64,000 nt of DNA from Gammaproteobacteria bacterium (GTDB lineage Bacteria; Pseudomonadota; Gammaproteobacteria; Nevskiales; Nevskiaceae), in assembly GCA_026398815.1 (NCBI GenBank), contig JAPLSA010000010.1, forward strand, positions 1 through 64,000, read 5' to 3'. Each line of letters starts with the position of its first letter. The stretch's first letter is position 1. Positions 19,118 to 28,583 of this stretch are shown here, piece after piece. The notes below the pieces were generated by a model. That model ran no database searches and was not told the DNA's origin. It saw only the letters and a list, made by a program, of their open reading frames with translations. Made by a program: the position numbers and the translations under genes.

Positions 19118-20370
19118 CGGCTGCGGGTCCGCGCCAGCGTCGCGGCGACATCGCTGCGGTAGACCTGCCAGGCCGGGCCGAGCACCGCGAGCGTCGCCAG
19201 CAGCAGCGGCAGCGCAGCCAGCAGCGCTTCACCGGTCGCCGGCTGCAGCGGATCCAGCGCCAGCGAACTGGCCGCCTGCGAGCCGGCCGCGAGCAGGCCG
19301 AGCCCGGCGTGACCGAGCGCAAGGCCGAGGACGGTCGCCAGCAGCGCTGGCAAAGCCGCCGCCAGCCACAGCAGCCACAGGATCGCGCTGCGGCGGGCGC
19401 CGAGGCTGCGGAACAGCGCCAGGTCGTGCTGGCGTTCGTCGAGCGTCTGCACCATCGCCACCAGCAGCGACAGCGCCGAGGCCGCGAGCAGCAAGGCCGC
19501 CAGCGCCTTCAGCGCGCCGATGCCGACGCCGATCAGGCCGAGCAGCCGGGCGGTCTCGATCGCCGGCACCGCCGCCAGGTGATCGCTGCGCTCGTTGATC
19601 TCGCGCGGCAACGACAGCGCGGCGATCGGGCTGCGGTAGCGGATCAGCGCGGCGGTCACGCGATGGCTGCCGGCCGGGTCGCCGTCGTGATGGTCGTCGT
19701 GCTCGTCGTCGTCATCGGCTGCGGCAGGTGCGGCCGTCGCGGCCGGCCGGCGCATCGCCGGTGCGGCGTGCAGCGCCCAGATGCTGTCGAGGCCGGTCAG
19801 CACCAGCCGGTCGACGACGCTGCCGGTGCGCGCCAGCACGCCGACCACGCGGTACGGCGCGCCGCCGTGTGCGCGGCCGCTGCCGAGGCCGTGCACGCCG
19901 TGAAAGGCGTCGCCGATCGCGATGCCGCTGGCCGCGACATCGGCGCCGATCACCGCCTCCATCGGCGCCTGCCAGGCCCGGCCGTCGGCAAGACGCGCGC
20001 CGTAGTGGGTGATCAGCGCCGGCGTGCTGCCGACGATCCGGTAGCCGCGCAGGTTGTCGCCGAGGGCGATCGGAATCGCTTCCGCCACGCGCGGATCGCG
20101 GGCGAGACGGTCGACCTCGTCCAGCGGCAGCGTGCCGGTGGGAACGTCGAGGTGGTGGACCGCCGACAGGATCAGCTGCAGCGGGCTGCCTTTGGCGCCG
20201 ACCACGGCGTCGATGCCGCGGCTGTTGCGATCGAGCCGGTCGCCGACTTGCGCGGTGACGCCGAGCAGCACCACGAGCAGTGCCAGACCGGACGCCATCA
20301 GCAGCACGTGCAGCGCCTGCGCGTACCGGCGGTGACGCAGGTCGGCGAGCGCCAGGCCAAGCAGGGTCAT
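19114..20370 (-). CDS. FtsX/MacB-type ABC transporter permease with Asp/His-rich loop
   Basis: 418-residue inner-membrane permease. One hydrophobic helix lies at about 20-42, then a large extracytoplasmic domain (about 45-280), then three helices near 285-310, 335-360 and 380-405: the four-helix MacB/FtsX arrangement. The QTLDERQHDLALFRSLGARR motif between helices 2 and 3 is the family coupling segment. At about residues 217-230 the periplasmic domain carries an uninterrupted Asp/Glu/His run (DDDDEHDDHHDGD), which should bind Zn2+ or another divalent ion. ATGA overlaps tie it to the ATPase upstream and the DUF3299 gene downstream. Confidence 0.92.
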   Translation of the reverse strand: MTLLGLALADLRHRRYAQALHVLLMASGLALLVVLLGVTAQVGDRLDRNSRGIDAVVGAKGSPLQLILSAVHHLDVPTGTLPLDEVDRLARDPRVAEAIPIALGDNLRGYRIVGSTPALITHYGARLADGRAWQAPMEAVIGADVAASGIAIGDAFHGVHGLGSGRAHGGAPYRVVGVLARTGSVVDRLVLTGLDSIWALHAAPAMRRPAATAAPAAADDDDEHDDHHDGDPAGSHRVTAALIRYRSPIAALSLPREINERSDHLAAVPAIETARLLGLIGVGIGALKALAALLLAASALSLLVAMVQTLDERQHDLALFRSLGARRSAILWLLWLAAALPALLATVLGLALGHAGLGLLAAGSQAASSLALDPLQPATGEALLAALPLLLATLAVLGPAWQVYRSDVAATLARTRSR

Positions 20371-21026
20371 GGCTGCGCGCCGCCGAGCTTCGGCAGACGC
20401 CGCTGCCGGGCGATGCGCGCCCGTGCGCGCTGGTCGTGCGTGGCGATCAGCAGCGCCGCGTGGCAGCGCGCCGCCTGCGCGAGCAGCAGGTCGAGCACCC
20501 GGGCGGCGTTGTCGTCGTCGAGATGCGCGGTCGGCTCGTCGGCCAGGATCAGCCCCGGCCCGTTGACCACCGCCCGGGCGATGGCGACCCGCTGCGCTTC
20601 GCCGCCGCTGAGCGCGGCCGGCCGCTGGCCGGCGAGGCGGCCGAGATCAAGCGCCGCCAGCGTCGCCGCGATCGCCTGCGGATCGGGCGCCAGGCCGGCG
20701 AAATGGCGCGCGGCGCCGAGCTGTGCCGCGACGGTCAGCGACGGCACCAGATGCAGATGCTGGAACACGAAGCCGATCCGCCGGCCGCGCCAGGCGTCGC
20801 TGGCGGCCGGCGACAGCGCGGCGAGTGGCTGGCCATCGATCACGACCTCGCCGTGCTGCGGCGCCAGCAGGCCGGCGGCGATCGCCAGCAAGGTCGACTT
20901 GCCGCTGCCGGACGGGCCGAGCAGCAGGCAGGCCTCGCCGGCCGCGAGCTGCAGGGCGTCAAGCAGGATCTCGCCGGCGCCGGGCGGCCGGTGGCGGATG
21001 GCGGTCAGGGACAGGCGCAGGGTCAC
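20367..21026 (-). CDS. ABC transporter ATP-binding protein, first gene of divergent zinc operon
   Basis: 219-residue ATPase of the LolD/MacB class. Walker A is LGPSGSGKST, the Q-loop is FVFQHLHL, the signature is LSGGEAQRVAIARA, Walker B is LILADEPTAHLDDD, and the H-loop is IATHD. No ATG fits, so I use the GTG at 21026, which starts the canonical first strand (TLRLSLTAIRH). It energises the FtsX-type permease encoded next. The start lies 120 bases from a pair of Zur-like boxes, so repression by zinc is likely. This class of transporter can act mechanically or in export as well as import, so direction is not settled by sequence. Confidence 0.92.
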   Translation of the reverse strand: MTLRLSLTAIRHRPPGAGEILLDALQLAAGEACLLLGPSGSGKSTLLAIAAGLLAPQHGEVVIDGQPLAALSPAASDAWRGRRIGFVFQHLHLVPSLTVAAQLGAARHFAGLAPDPQAIAATLAALDLGRLAGQRPAALSGGEAQRVAIARAVVNGPGLILADEPTAHLDDDNAARVLDLLLAQAARCHAALLIATHDQRARARIARQRRLPKLGGAQP

Positions 21027-21146
21027 GGGCGGCGGGATGGGCGGAACGCGGGGTGGGGCGTGATATCGGCCAGCAGGTGCGGCCGTCCGGAAACGGCGGC
21101 GGACAGCGTTACGCGGATGTGGTCGGGACAACGCGGGTCGAATCGA

Positions 21147-21178
21147 TGTTACTGTATAACAGATGTTACTGTATAACA
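21147..21178. promoter_or_regulatory. Tandem Zur-type operator between divergent zinc operons
   Basis: Two identical 15-bp near-palindromes, TGTTACTGTATAACA, occupy 21147-21161 and 21164-21178, a 17-base period. Each has TGTTA and TAACA half-sites around a 5-base centre, like the core of the gammaproteobacterial Zur box. The sequence is strikingly AT-rich against its GC-rich surroundings and contains TATAAC and TATACA elements that could serve as -10 boxes in the two directions. It lies 31 bases before the COG0523 GTPase start and 120 bases from the ABC ATPase start, and a zur gene is about 1.35 kb away. Confidence 0.85.
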
Positions 21179-21209
21179 AAACCCGTCTCATCACAGGACT
21201 GCTGCCGCC

Positions 21210-22466
<1,257 letters not shown>

Positions 22467-22531
22467 GCTCTGGCAGGACGCCGCAGCGGAGGCGATGCGA
22501 CACTGCCGGCGTCCTGCCGCCATCACCTGCC

Positions 22532-23068
22532 ATGCCCAGAGCCGCGAAACCCGTCATGCCCGTCGCGCCCGCCGTCCCGACTCTCGGCCGGCTGAAGCCG
22601 GCGCGCGGGCAGGGTGCTGCAGCCCGCGCGGCGGCGGCGAACTGCTGTCCCGGCCACCCGGCCGACGCTGCGCTGCTGGCCGAGCTGCCGGACCTCGCAC
22701 GCCAGGCCTACGCCCAGCTGCTGGCGTCGCCGCAGGCGCGCACCGCGTATGAGCTGATCGAGACGCTGCAGCCGCAGGTGGCCCAGCGCATCTATCCGCA
22801 GACCATCTACCGCACGCTCGCCCAGCTCACCCAGCACGGGCTGGTGCACCGCATCGCCAGCACCAATGCCTACCGCGCCTGCAGCAGGCCGGGCACGGTT
22901 CACGACGGCATCCACTTCCTGTGCACCCGCTGCGGGGCGGTCGACGAAGCGGTGGATCCCGGCATCAACGCGCTGCTCAACCGCCACGCCGACGCGCACC
23001 GTTTCGCGATCGATCAGCGGGTGATCGAGATCAGCGGCATCTGCGCCCGCTGCAGCGCCGGCAGCTGA
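22532..23068 (+). CDS. zur: Fur-family zinc uptake regulator Zur
   Basis: 178-residue Fur-superfamily repressor. The winged-helix DNA-binding region includes LASPQARTAYELIETLQP and YPQTIYRTLAQLTQHGLVHRI. The dimerisation domain has HDGIHFLCTRCGAVDE, and two CxxC pairs (Cys131/Cys134 and Cys171/Cys174) form the structural Zn site typical of Zur. An extra N-terminal tail of about 45 residues is Pro/Ala-rich and contains a CC pair. The start at 22532 is the best-supported of two nearby ATGs (the other at 22556). It follows the GTPase gene closely and may be cotranscribed from the Zur boxes, so it could be self-regulated. Confidence 0.9.
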   Translation: MPRAAKPVMPVAPAVPTLGRLKPARGQGAAARAAAANCCPGHPADAALLAELPDLARQAYAQLLASPQARTAYELIETLQPQVAQRIYPQTIYRTLAQLTQHGLVHRIASTNAYRACSRPGTVHDGIHFLCTRCGAVDEAVDPGINALLNRHADAHRFAIDQRVIEISGICARCSAGS

Positions 23069-23127
23069 ACGGCGCTCTGGCGCGAAGCCGCCGCTACACT
23101 GCGGCCCGGCCATTTTTGACGACGCGC

Positions 23128-24039
23128 ATGCTCCGGATCGGCATCGACCTCGGCGGCACCAAGATCGAAGGCATCGTGCTGCGCGGCGCGACCGAGATCA
23201 TCGCTCGCCGGCGCATCGCCACGCCGGCCGGCGATTACCCAGCCACCGTGGCGGCGGTCGCGGCACTGGTGGCCGATCTGGAACGCGAGGTCGGCGCGCA
23301 GCGGCTGCCGGTCGGCATCGGCCATCCGGGCGCGATCTCGCCGTTCAGCGGCCTGATCAAGAACGCCAATTCCACCTGCCTCAACGAGCGGCCGCTGAAG
23401 GCCGATCTGGAAGCCGCGCTGGGGCGTGCGCTGCGGATGGCCAACGACGCCGACTGCCTGGCCCTGAGCGAGGCGCAGGACGACGGCGCGGCGGCCGGCG
23501 CGGCCTGCGTGTTCGCAGTGATCCTCGGCACCGGAGTCGGCGGCGGCATCGTCATCGACGGCCGGCTCAGAAGCGGGCCGAACGCGATTGCCGGCGAATG
23601 GGGCCACAACCCGATGCCGTGGCCGCGCGTCGACTGGCACGAGGTGCCCGGCCCGCTCGGCTGGGACGGCCGCTTGGGGGCGATCGAGGACTGGCTGTCC
23701 GGGCCGGCGCTGGCGCGCGACCATCGGGACCTGACCGGCGTGGCCTGGAGCGGCGAGCAGATCGTCGCGGCAGCAGCGGCAGGCGATGCCGCCTGCAGCG
23801 CCACGCTGGCGCGCTACCAGGAGCGGCTGGCCCGCGCGCTGGCCAGCGTCATCAACCTGCTCGATCCGGATGTCATCGTGCTCGGCGGCGGCCTGAGCCG
23901 GATCGAACGCCTTTACGAGACGGTGCCGGCGCTGTGGGCCCGCTGGGTGTTCAGCGACCAGGTCGTGACCCGGCTGCTGCCGGCCCGCCACGGCGACGCC
24001 AGCGGCGTGCGCGGCGCGGCCTGGCTGTGGCCCGGATGA
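23128..24039 (+). CDS. ROK-family sugar kinase lacking the zinc-finger cysteines
   Basis: 303 residues. It has the N-terminal phosphate motif GIDLGGTKIEG (residues 4-14), the GHPGAISPFSG and NANSTCLNERPL sugar-site blocks typical of fructokinase/Mak, DAD at the catalytic site (MANDADCLAL), and the GTGVGGGIV adenosine loop. In ROK kinases His plus three Cys (CxCGxxGCxE) hold a structural zinc. Here His160 of GEWGHN is kept, but the aligned GWDGRLGAIEDWLSG has Gly178, Asp180 and Ala185 in place of the three Cys. The neighbouring residues are fully conserved. It lies 59 bases after zur, behind a possible -10 (TACACT). The sugar substrate is probably fructose or another hexose. Confidence 0.88.
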   Translation: MLRIGIDLGGTKIEGIVLRGATEIIARRRIATPAGDYPATVAAVAALVADLEREVGAQRLPVGIGHPGAISPFSGLIKNANSTCLNERPLKADLEAALGRALRMANDADCLALSEAQDDGAAAGAACVFAVILGTGVGGGIVIDGRLRSGPNAIAGEWGHNPMPWPRVDWHEVPGPLGWDGRLGAIEDWLSGPALARDHRDLTGVAWSGEQIVAAAAAGDAACSATLARYQERLARALASVINLLDPDVIVLGGGLSRIERLYETVPALWARWVFSDQVVTRLLPARHGDASGVRGAAWLWPG

Positions 24040-24043
24040 ACGC

Positions 24044-24949
24044 TCAGCGCTGCAGCCCGCGCACGAAGGCGCCGATCGCGGCGATCGACTGATCGGCTTC
24101 CGGCATCCAGCCGGCCATCACCTGCCAGACGTGCCAGAGCCCGAGCCGATGTTCGAGCGTGACGTCGACGCCGGCCTTGCCGGCCGCTTCGGCCAGGCGC
24201 AGCGAATCGTCGAGCAGCACTTCGTCGTCGCCGACCTGGATCAGCGTCTTCGGCAGACCGTTGAGCTTCGCGAACAGCGGCGACAGGCGCGGATCGGTCA
24301 GCGGCAGGCCGCCGGCGAACTGGCGGGCGGCACGGTCGATGCCGCGCACGGTCAGCAGGCGGTCGCGTTCGGCGCGGGTGCCCATCGAGCTGCCGCTGGA
24401 CGACAGGTCGGTCCACGGCGACAGCAGCACCAGGCCGGACGGCTGCGGCAGGCCGCGATCACGCAGCGCGATCGCGGTGACCAGCGCCAGGTTGCCGCCG
24501 GCCGAATCGCCGCCGATGACCAGATCCGCAGGCCGCAGACCCTGCGCCAGCAGCGCTTGCCAGCCGGCCACGGCATCGTCGAGCGCCGCCGGGTACGGAT
24601 GCTCCGGCGCCAGCCGGTAGTCGATCGCGACGACGGTGGCCGCCGCCGCCTTGGCGATGTGCGCCAGCATGCCGCGATGGGTGCGCGGGCTGCCGCCGAG
24701 ATAGGCGCCGCCGTGCAGGTAATAGATGACCTGGGTGCCGGCGCGGTCCTTCGGCGTCAGCTTTTCGGCCGGCCGGCCCGCCAGCGTGATCGGCTCGATC
24801 GTCACGCCGCGCGGGATGCGCGTGATCAGCCCGGCGATGCGCTCCAGCTTCGGCCGCAGCTGCTCGGCCGGCGCCGCCAGCACGGGCTGCAGCAGGAACT
24901 GGGAAACGGGGCCGAACAGGCGGGCGCGCAGGCTGAGAGAGTCGGTCAT
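24044..24949 (-). CDS. HSL-family alpha/beta hydrolase (esterase/lipase)
   Basis: 301-residue cytosolic esterase of the hormone-sensitive lipase (family IV) group. The oxyanion motif HGGAYLGG lies at about residues 79-86, the nucleophile elbow GGDSAGGN contains Ser149, the DYRLAPEHPYPAALDD block sits between them, and the acid and His are probably Asp in VGDDEVLLDDS and His in LGLWHVWQ. These enzymes hydrolyse short acyl esters. It is convergent to the ROK kinase, with 4 bases between stops, and transcribed toward it. Confidence 0.92.
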   Translation of the reverse strand: MTDSLSLRARLFGPVSQFLLQPVLAAPAEQLRPKLERIAGLITRIPRGVTIEPITLAGRPAEKLTPKDRAGTQVIYYLHGGAYLGGSPRTHRGMLAHIAKAAAATVVAIDYRLAPEHPYPAALDDAVAGWQALLAQGLRPADLVIGGDSAGGNLALVTAIALRDRGLPQPSGLVLLSPWTDLSSSGSSMGTRAERDRLLTVRGIDRAARQFAGGLPLTDPRLSPLFAKLNGLPKTLIQVGDDEVLLDDSLRLAEAAGKAGVDVTLEHRLGLWHVWQVMAGWMPEADQSIAAIGAFVRGLQR

Positions 24950-25123
24950 CGGATCGGCAAACGGGGCGGGCGTCGGGGTCGCGAGCGTAGCGGAACCGCT
25001 GTGCTGACGGGCATGGCCGGCGCTGTCAGTGCTGAACTGCGGGCCGACGGAAATGTCACTGAAGGGCCGTTATGATGCCGCCGACCCGGACCCGCCGGCA
25101 CCCGCCCCGAACAGGACTCCCCG

Positions 25124-26029
25124 ATGCCCTTGCCCCGCTTCCGTTTCCTGTTGCGCGCCAGCCTGCTGCTGGCGGCTGCCGCAGCGATCACCGGCTGCAT
25201 GAATGGCCGCGATGCCTATGCCGTCACCGATAGCGGCACCTTGATCAAGTTCCAGACCGACGACCCCGGTTCGATCGAGAACGAGGTCACGATCACCGGG
25301 CTCGATAGCGGCGAATCCGTGCTGCAGATCGATTTCCGGACCGAGAACGGGCTGCTGTACGGCCTGACCAGCAGCAGCCGGATTGCCACCATCGACGCCG
25401 ATACCGGCCTCGCGACCCTGGTCAGCGCAACGCCGTTCCTGACCGCGCCGGCAGTGCTGAACCAGCCGGTGATGGATATCAATCCGGCGCAGGATTTCAT
25501 CCGGGTGATCGATTACCAGCCGGGCGGCAGCAGCACCGACACCAACATTCTCAGGATCAATCCGGACACCGGTGCGCTGATCCAGAGCGACGGCACGGTC
25601 CTGCGCTACAACGACAGCGATACCAATGACGGCGAGATTCCCCAGCTCGCAGCGGTCGCGCATTCCAACAACGATGTCGATGCCACCACGACCACGCTGT
25701 ACGGGCTCGACTTCACGACCCAGAGTCTGGTGCGGGTCACCAATGCCGGCGTGCTGACCTCGCTCGGCGTGCTGGATCGCCAGTTCGTGTCGGCCGCCGG
25801 ATTCGACATCGTTCGGGAGCGCGGCGACCAGCCGGAAGATCTGGGCATCGCCTATGTCGCGATCGCCGAGCGCAACAACACGGCGCGCTTCTACGAGATC
25901 GATCTCGCCGACGGCAATACCTCGGACGCCGCCTCGAACAACGGAGGCTCCACGATTGGCGGCGATCGCCAGATCCGTTCGCTGGCGGTGTCGCCGTCGC
26001 CGCCGAAGCGCAACGGCTTCCTGTACTGA
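25124..26029 (+). CDS. DUF4394 lipoprotein
   Basis: 301 residues with a signal peptide ending in the lipobox ITGC at about residues 22-25. The mature part is a run of short beta strands with the YAVTDSGTLIKFQTD and GLLYGLTSSSRIATIDADTG patterns that define DUF4394, probably a beta-propeller-like fold. The protein is Asp/Asn/Thr-rich. Function is unknown, but the lipid anchor puts it in the outer membrane or periplasm. It ends before a clear terminator pair. Confidence 0.88.
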   Translation: MPLPRFRFLLRASLLLAAAAAITGCMNGRDAYAVTDSGTLIKFQTDDPGSIENEVTITGLDSGESVLQIDFRTENGLLYGLTSSSRIATIDADTGLATLVSATPFLTAPAVLNQPVMDINPAQDFIRVIDYQPGGSSTDTNILRINPDTGALIQSDGTVLRYNDSDTNDGEIPQLAAVAHSNNDVDATTTTLYGLDFTTQSLVRVTNAGVLTSLGVLDRQFVSAAGFDIVRERGDQPEDLGIAYVAIAERNNTARFYEIDLADGNTSDAASNNGGSTIGGDRQIRSLAVSPSPPKRNGFLY

Positions 26030-26065
26030 TCACGCCCGCCGCACCGGCGTTGAAGTCGCCTGAAG

Positions 26066-26089
26066 GCCCGCCGCAAGGCGGGCTTTTTT
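26066..26089 (+). terminator. Rho-independent terminator of the DUF4394 gene
   Basis: A 7-bp GC stem (gcccgcc / ggcgggc) closed by a GCAA tetraloop and followed by six T, 36 bases after the stop. Confidence 0.92.
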
Positions 26090-26123
26090 CATGGCGTCGG
26101 CAGCGATCGGCGGGCCACCAAAG

Positions 26124-26154
26124 AAAAAGCCCGCCGGCTTGCGCCGACGGGCTT
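26124..26154 (-). terminator. Rho-independent terminator of phoX
   Basis: Read on the minus strand, AAGCCCGTCGGC and GCCGGCGGGCTT flank a GCAA loop. Pairing is complete with one T-G wobble, and a T-run follows. It lies 33 bases after the phoX stop and back to back with the DUF4394 terminator. Confidence 0.9.
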
Positions 26155-26187
26155 ATCCGCGTGCTTCCGCCGCGGGGCAGACCTGCC

Positions 26188-28386
26188 TTACAGGCCGACG
26201 ATGCCGAAGTCGTCCTTGACGATCGCCAGCGTCGCCGAACGCGGACGGCTCAGGCCGCCGTCCGGGAAGTGGCTTTCGTAGGCTTCCGGATTGCCGATCT
26301 GCGCCGCCGGCGTGTTCTCGCCCGGGTGCTGGATGTTGACGAACAGCACGCGGCCATCGGGCGTGGTGTCGAGGCCGGTCAGTTCGCAGCCCTTCGGGCC
26401 GACCAGGAAGCGGCGCAGCCGCGATTCGCTGGCCTTGGCGCCGACGAAGGTCTGCTGGCCGTTGATCGTCACCGCGCCGCCGTCACCGACCTTGCCCGGC
26501 ACCGCCGCCAGCAGCATGCAGTTGGTGACATCGGTGTAGGCGCCGTCGTCGGTCTGGATCCACAGCAGGCCGTTGGAGTCGTTGGTATCGCGGCCGAACC
26601 ACAGGCCGTCCGGGCTGGAGAAGTCGTTGACGTCGGTCAGGCCGGACAGGTTGACGGTGGCCGGATCGCTGCCCGCCTCGGCGCCGAAGCCGAAGATGTC
26701 CCAGCGGAACGAGGTCGCCGACGAATTGTTGCCGGCCTCGCGGAACCTGATGATGTGACCGTTGACGTTGCCGCGCTGGGTGACCGCGCCCTTCTGGTCG
26801 GCATACGAACGCGGGTTCGCCGCGTCCACCGCCGGGCCGGTGCCGACGCCGCGCTGCGAGTTGTTGGTCAGCGTGAAATAGACCTCGCCATTGGTGCGGT
26901 TCACCGCACCCCATTCCGGACGATCCATCTTGGTCGCGCCGACCGAATCGGCCGCCAGGCGGGCGTGCAGCAGCACGTCGGCCTGCGAGCGGAACGGGTA
27001 GATCGCGTTGTTCGGGTCCAGGCCGTTGCTGCCGAACAGCAGCGGAATCCAGCTGCCGGTGCCGGTGGCGTCGAAGCGGGCGACATACAGCGTGCCGCGG
27101 TCGAGGTACTTGTCGCCGACCGCGAGACGGTCGCCGCGCGCGAAGTCACGCGGGTCGAGCAGTGCTTCGGAGACGTACTTGTAGATGTACTCGCCGCGCG
27201 AATCGCAGCCCATGTAATAGACCAGCGGACGGCCCGGCACGAAGTTCGCCGGCCAGGCGCCTTCATGGAAGAAGCGCGCCATCGCGGTGCGCTTGCGCGG
27301 CGTCGACTGCGGATCGTACGGATCGATCTCGACGATCCAGCCGAAGGTGTTCGGCGCGTTGCGGAAGTCGTCGGCCGCCGTGGCGCCGCTGACGGTGGCG
27401 TCCCAGCGCGAGAAGCGGGTGTCGTTCGGGTCCTGCGGGGCAACCGTGGTCCAGCCGTAGTTGCCGGCCGCGCCCTGGGTCAGGCCGTAGCGGTTCAGCG
27501 CGACGACTTCGGCAGCGCTGCGGCTGGCGTTGTCGGTGGCCGAGCGGCGGAAGTAGAACGCCCAGTTTTCCTCGCAGGTCAGATAGGTGCCCCAGGGCGT
27601 GAAGCCGTTGGCGCAGTTGTTGACCGTGCCGCGCGTGCGGGTGCCGTTCGGCGAGTAGCGGGTGACCAGCTGCGCATCGCCGGCCACCGGGCCGCTGATG
27701 ACCATGTCGGTCAGCGAGGTGATGCGGCGGTTGAAGCGCGAGTTGCGGTTGAACGCGACCGGCGTGGCGCGCGACGGGCCCGGCACCAGTTCGGTGATGC
27801 TGACGCCGTGGGCGTTCATTTCCTTGACCACTTCATCGGCGACCGTGCGCACGCCGCCGACCACGGTGGCGCCGTTCGGATGCAGGAACGGCTGGGTGAT
27901 GTTCTCGTGGTTCACGCACAGCAGGCCACGGCGCGAGTTGCGCGGGTCCGGGCGGCTGCCGTCGGCGCTCAGGCCGAAGTAGTACATGCCGTCGTGGTGG
28001 TCGCCGGAGCGGAAGGCGTAGGAATCGCCGGTTTCGCTGCCGTCGCCGACATTGGCCGGCGTCGACGGCGTCAGCGCTTCGCCGGTCGGCGTCAGCACGG
28101 TGACGCTGTAGCCCGCCGGCACGCTGACCACGTCGGCCAGGCTCTTGGCCACCGGGTTGAAGCTCAAGCTGAAGCCGGCCGGCAGCGCCTTGGCGTCCGC
28201 GCTGGCCAGCAGGCCGGCGCTGCCGGCGGTGAAGGCGGCGGCGGCGCCGAGGCCGCCGACCAGCATCTCGCGGCGCGACAGCCGCGCGTTGACCATGCTT
28301 TCGAGCGTCGGGTTGTTCGATTCGTTGGTGCAGATGTCATCGTCGTGACGATGGGCGGTTCGCTCGCTGCTGTCGCTGTCGTGCAT
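26188..28386 (-). CDS. phoX: PhoX-family alkaline phosphatase, Tat-exported
   Basis: 732 residues, monomeric iron/calcium-type phosphatase that frees phosphate from organic esters in the periplasm. A twin-arginine signal occurs unusually far in, SRREMLVGGLGAAAAFTAG at about residues 37-55, after a hydrophilic His/Asp-rich leader. The PhoX domain fills the rest: GLLCVNHENITQPF, WGTYLTCEENWAFYF and DSRGEYIYKYVS carry the acidic and Cys/His residues of the metal site. The start at 28386 leaves the Tat leader intact. It is monocistronic with its own terminator. Confidence 0.92.
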   Translation of the reverse strand: MHDSDSSERTAHRHDDDICTNESNNPTLESMVNARLSRREMLVGGLGAAAAFTAGSAGLLASADAKALPAGFSLSFNPVAKSLADVVSVPAGYSVTVLTPTGEALTPSTPANVGDGSETGDSYAFRSGDHHDGMYYFGLSADGSRPDPRNSRRGLLCVNHENITQPFLHPNGATVVGGVRTVADEVVKEMNAHGVSITELVPGPSRATPVAFNRNSRFNRRITSLTDMVISGPVAGDAQLVTRYSPNGTRTRGTVNNCANGFTPWGTYLTCEENWAFYFRRSATDNASRSAAEVVALNRYGLTQGAAGNYGWTTVAPQDPNDTRFSRWDATVSGATAADDFRNAPNTFGWIVEIDPYDPQSTPRKRTAMARFFHEGAWPANFVPGRPLVYYMGCDSRGEYIYKYVSEALLDPRDFARGDRLAVGDKYLDRGTLYVARFDATGTGSWIPLLFGSNGLDPNNAIYPFRSQADVLLHARLAADSVGATKMDRPEWGAVNRTNGEVYFTLTNNSQRGVGTGPAVDAANPRSYADQKGAVTQRGNVNGHIIRFREAGNNSSATSFRWDIFGFGAEAGSDPATVNLSGLTDVNDFSSPDGLWFGRDTNDSNGLLWIQTDDGAYTDVTNCMLLAAVPGKVGDGGAVTINGQQTFVGAKASESRLRRFLVGPKGCELTGLDTTPDGRVLFVNIQHPGENTPAAQIGNPEAYESHFPDGGLSRPRSATLAIVKDDFGIVGL

Positions 28387-28583
28387 GGCTGGCTCCTGGG
28401 CTGACCGGATGGAAAGGCGCGTGGTTGTCGCGCGCTGAAACGTCAAGAGCCCCGGAGGCTAGCCAGCCGATGTTTCGTTTCCTTGTCAGTTTGAGGACAG
28501 TTCTCCAGCGCGCCGGCAGCCCGGCCCGCAGCGGCCGGCGCTACCATCACGCATCCCCGCCGCCGGTTTCTCGCGAGCCCGTC

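Noticed and set aside
26050-28404. 784-codon plus-strand frame opposite phoX
   Set aside because: Shadow of phoX. It also spans the two back-to-back terminators.
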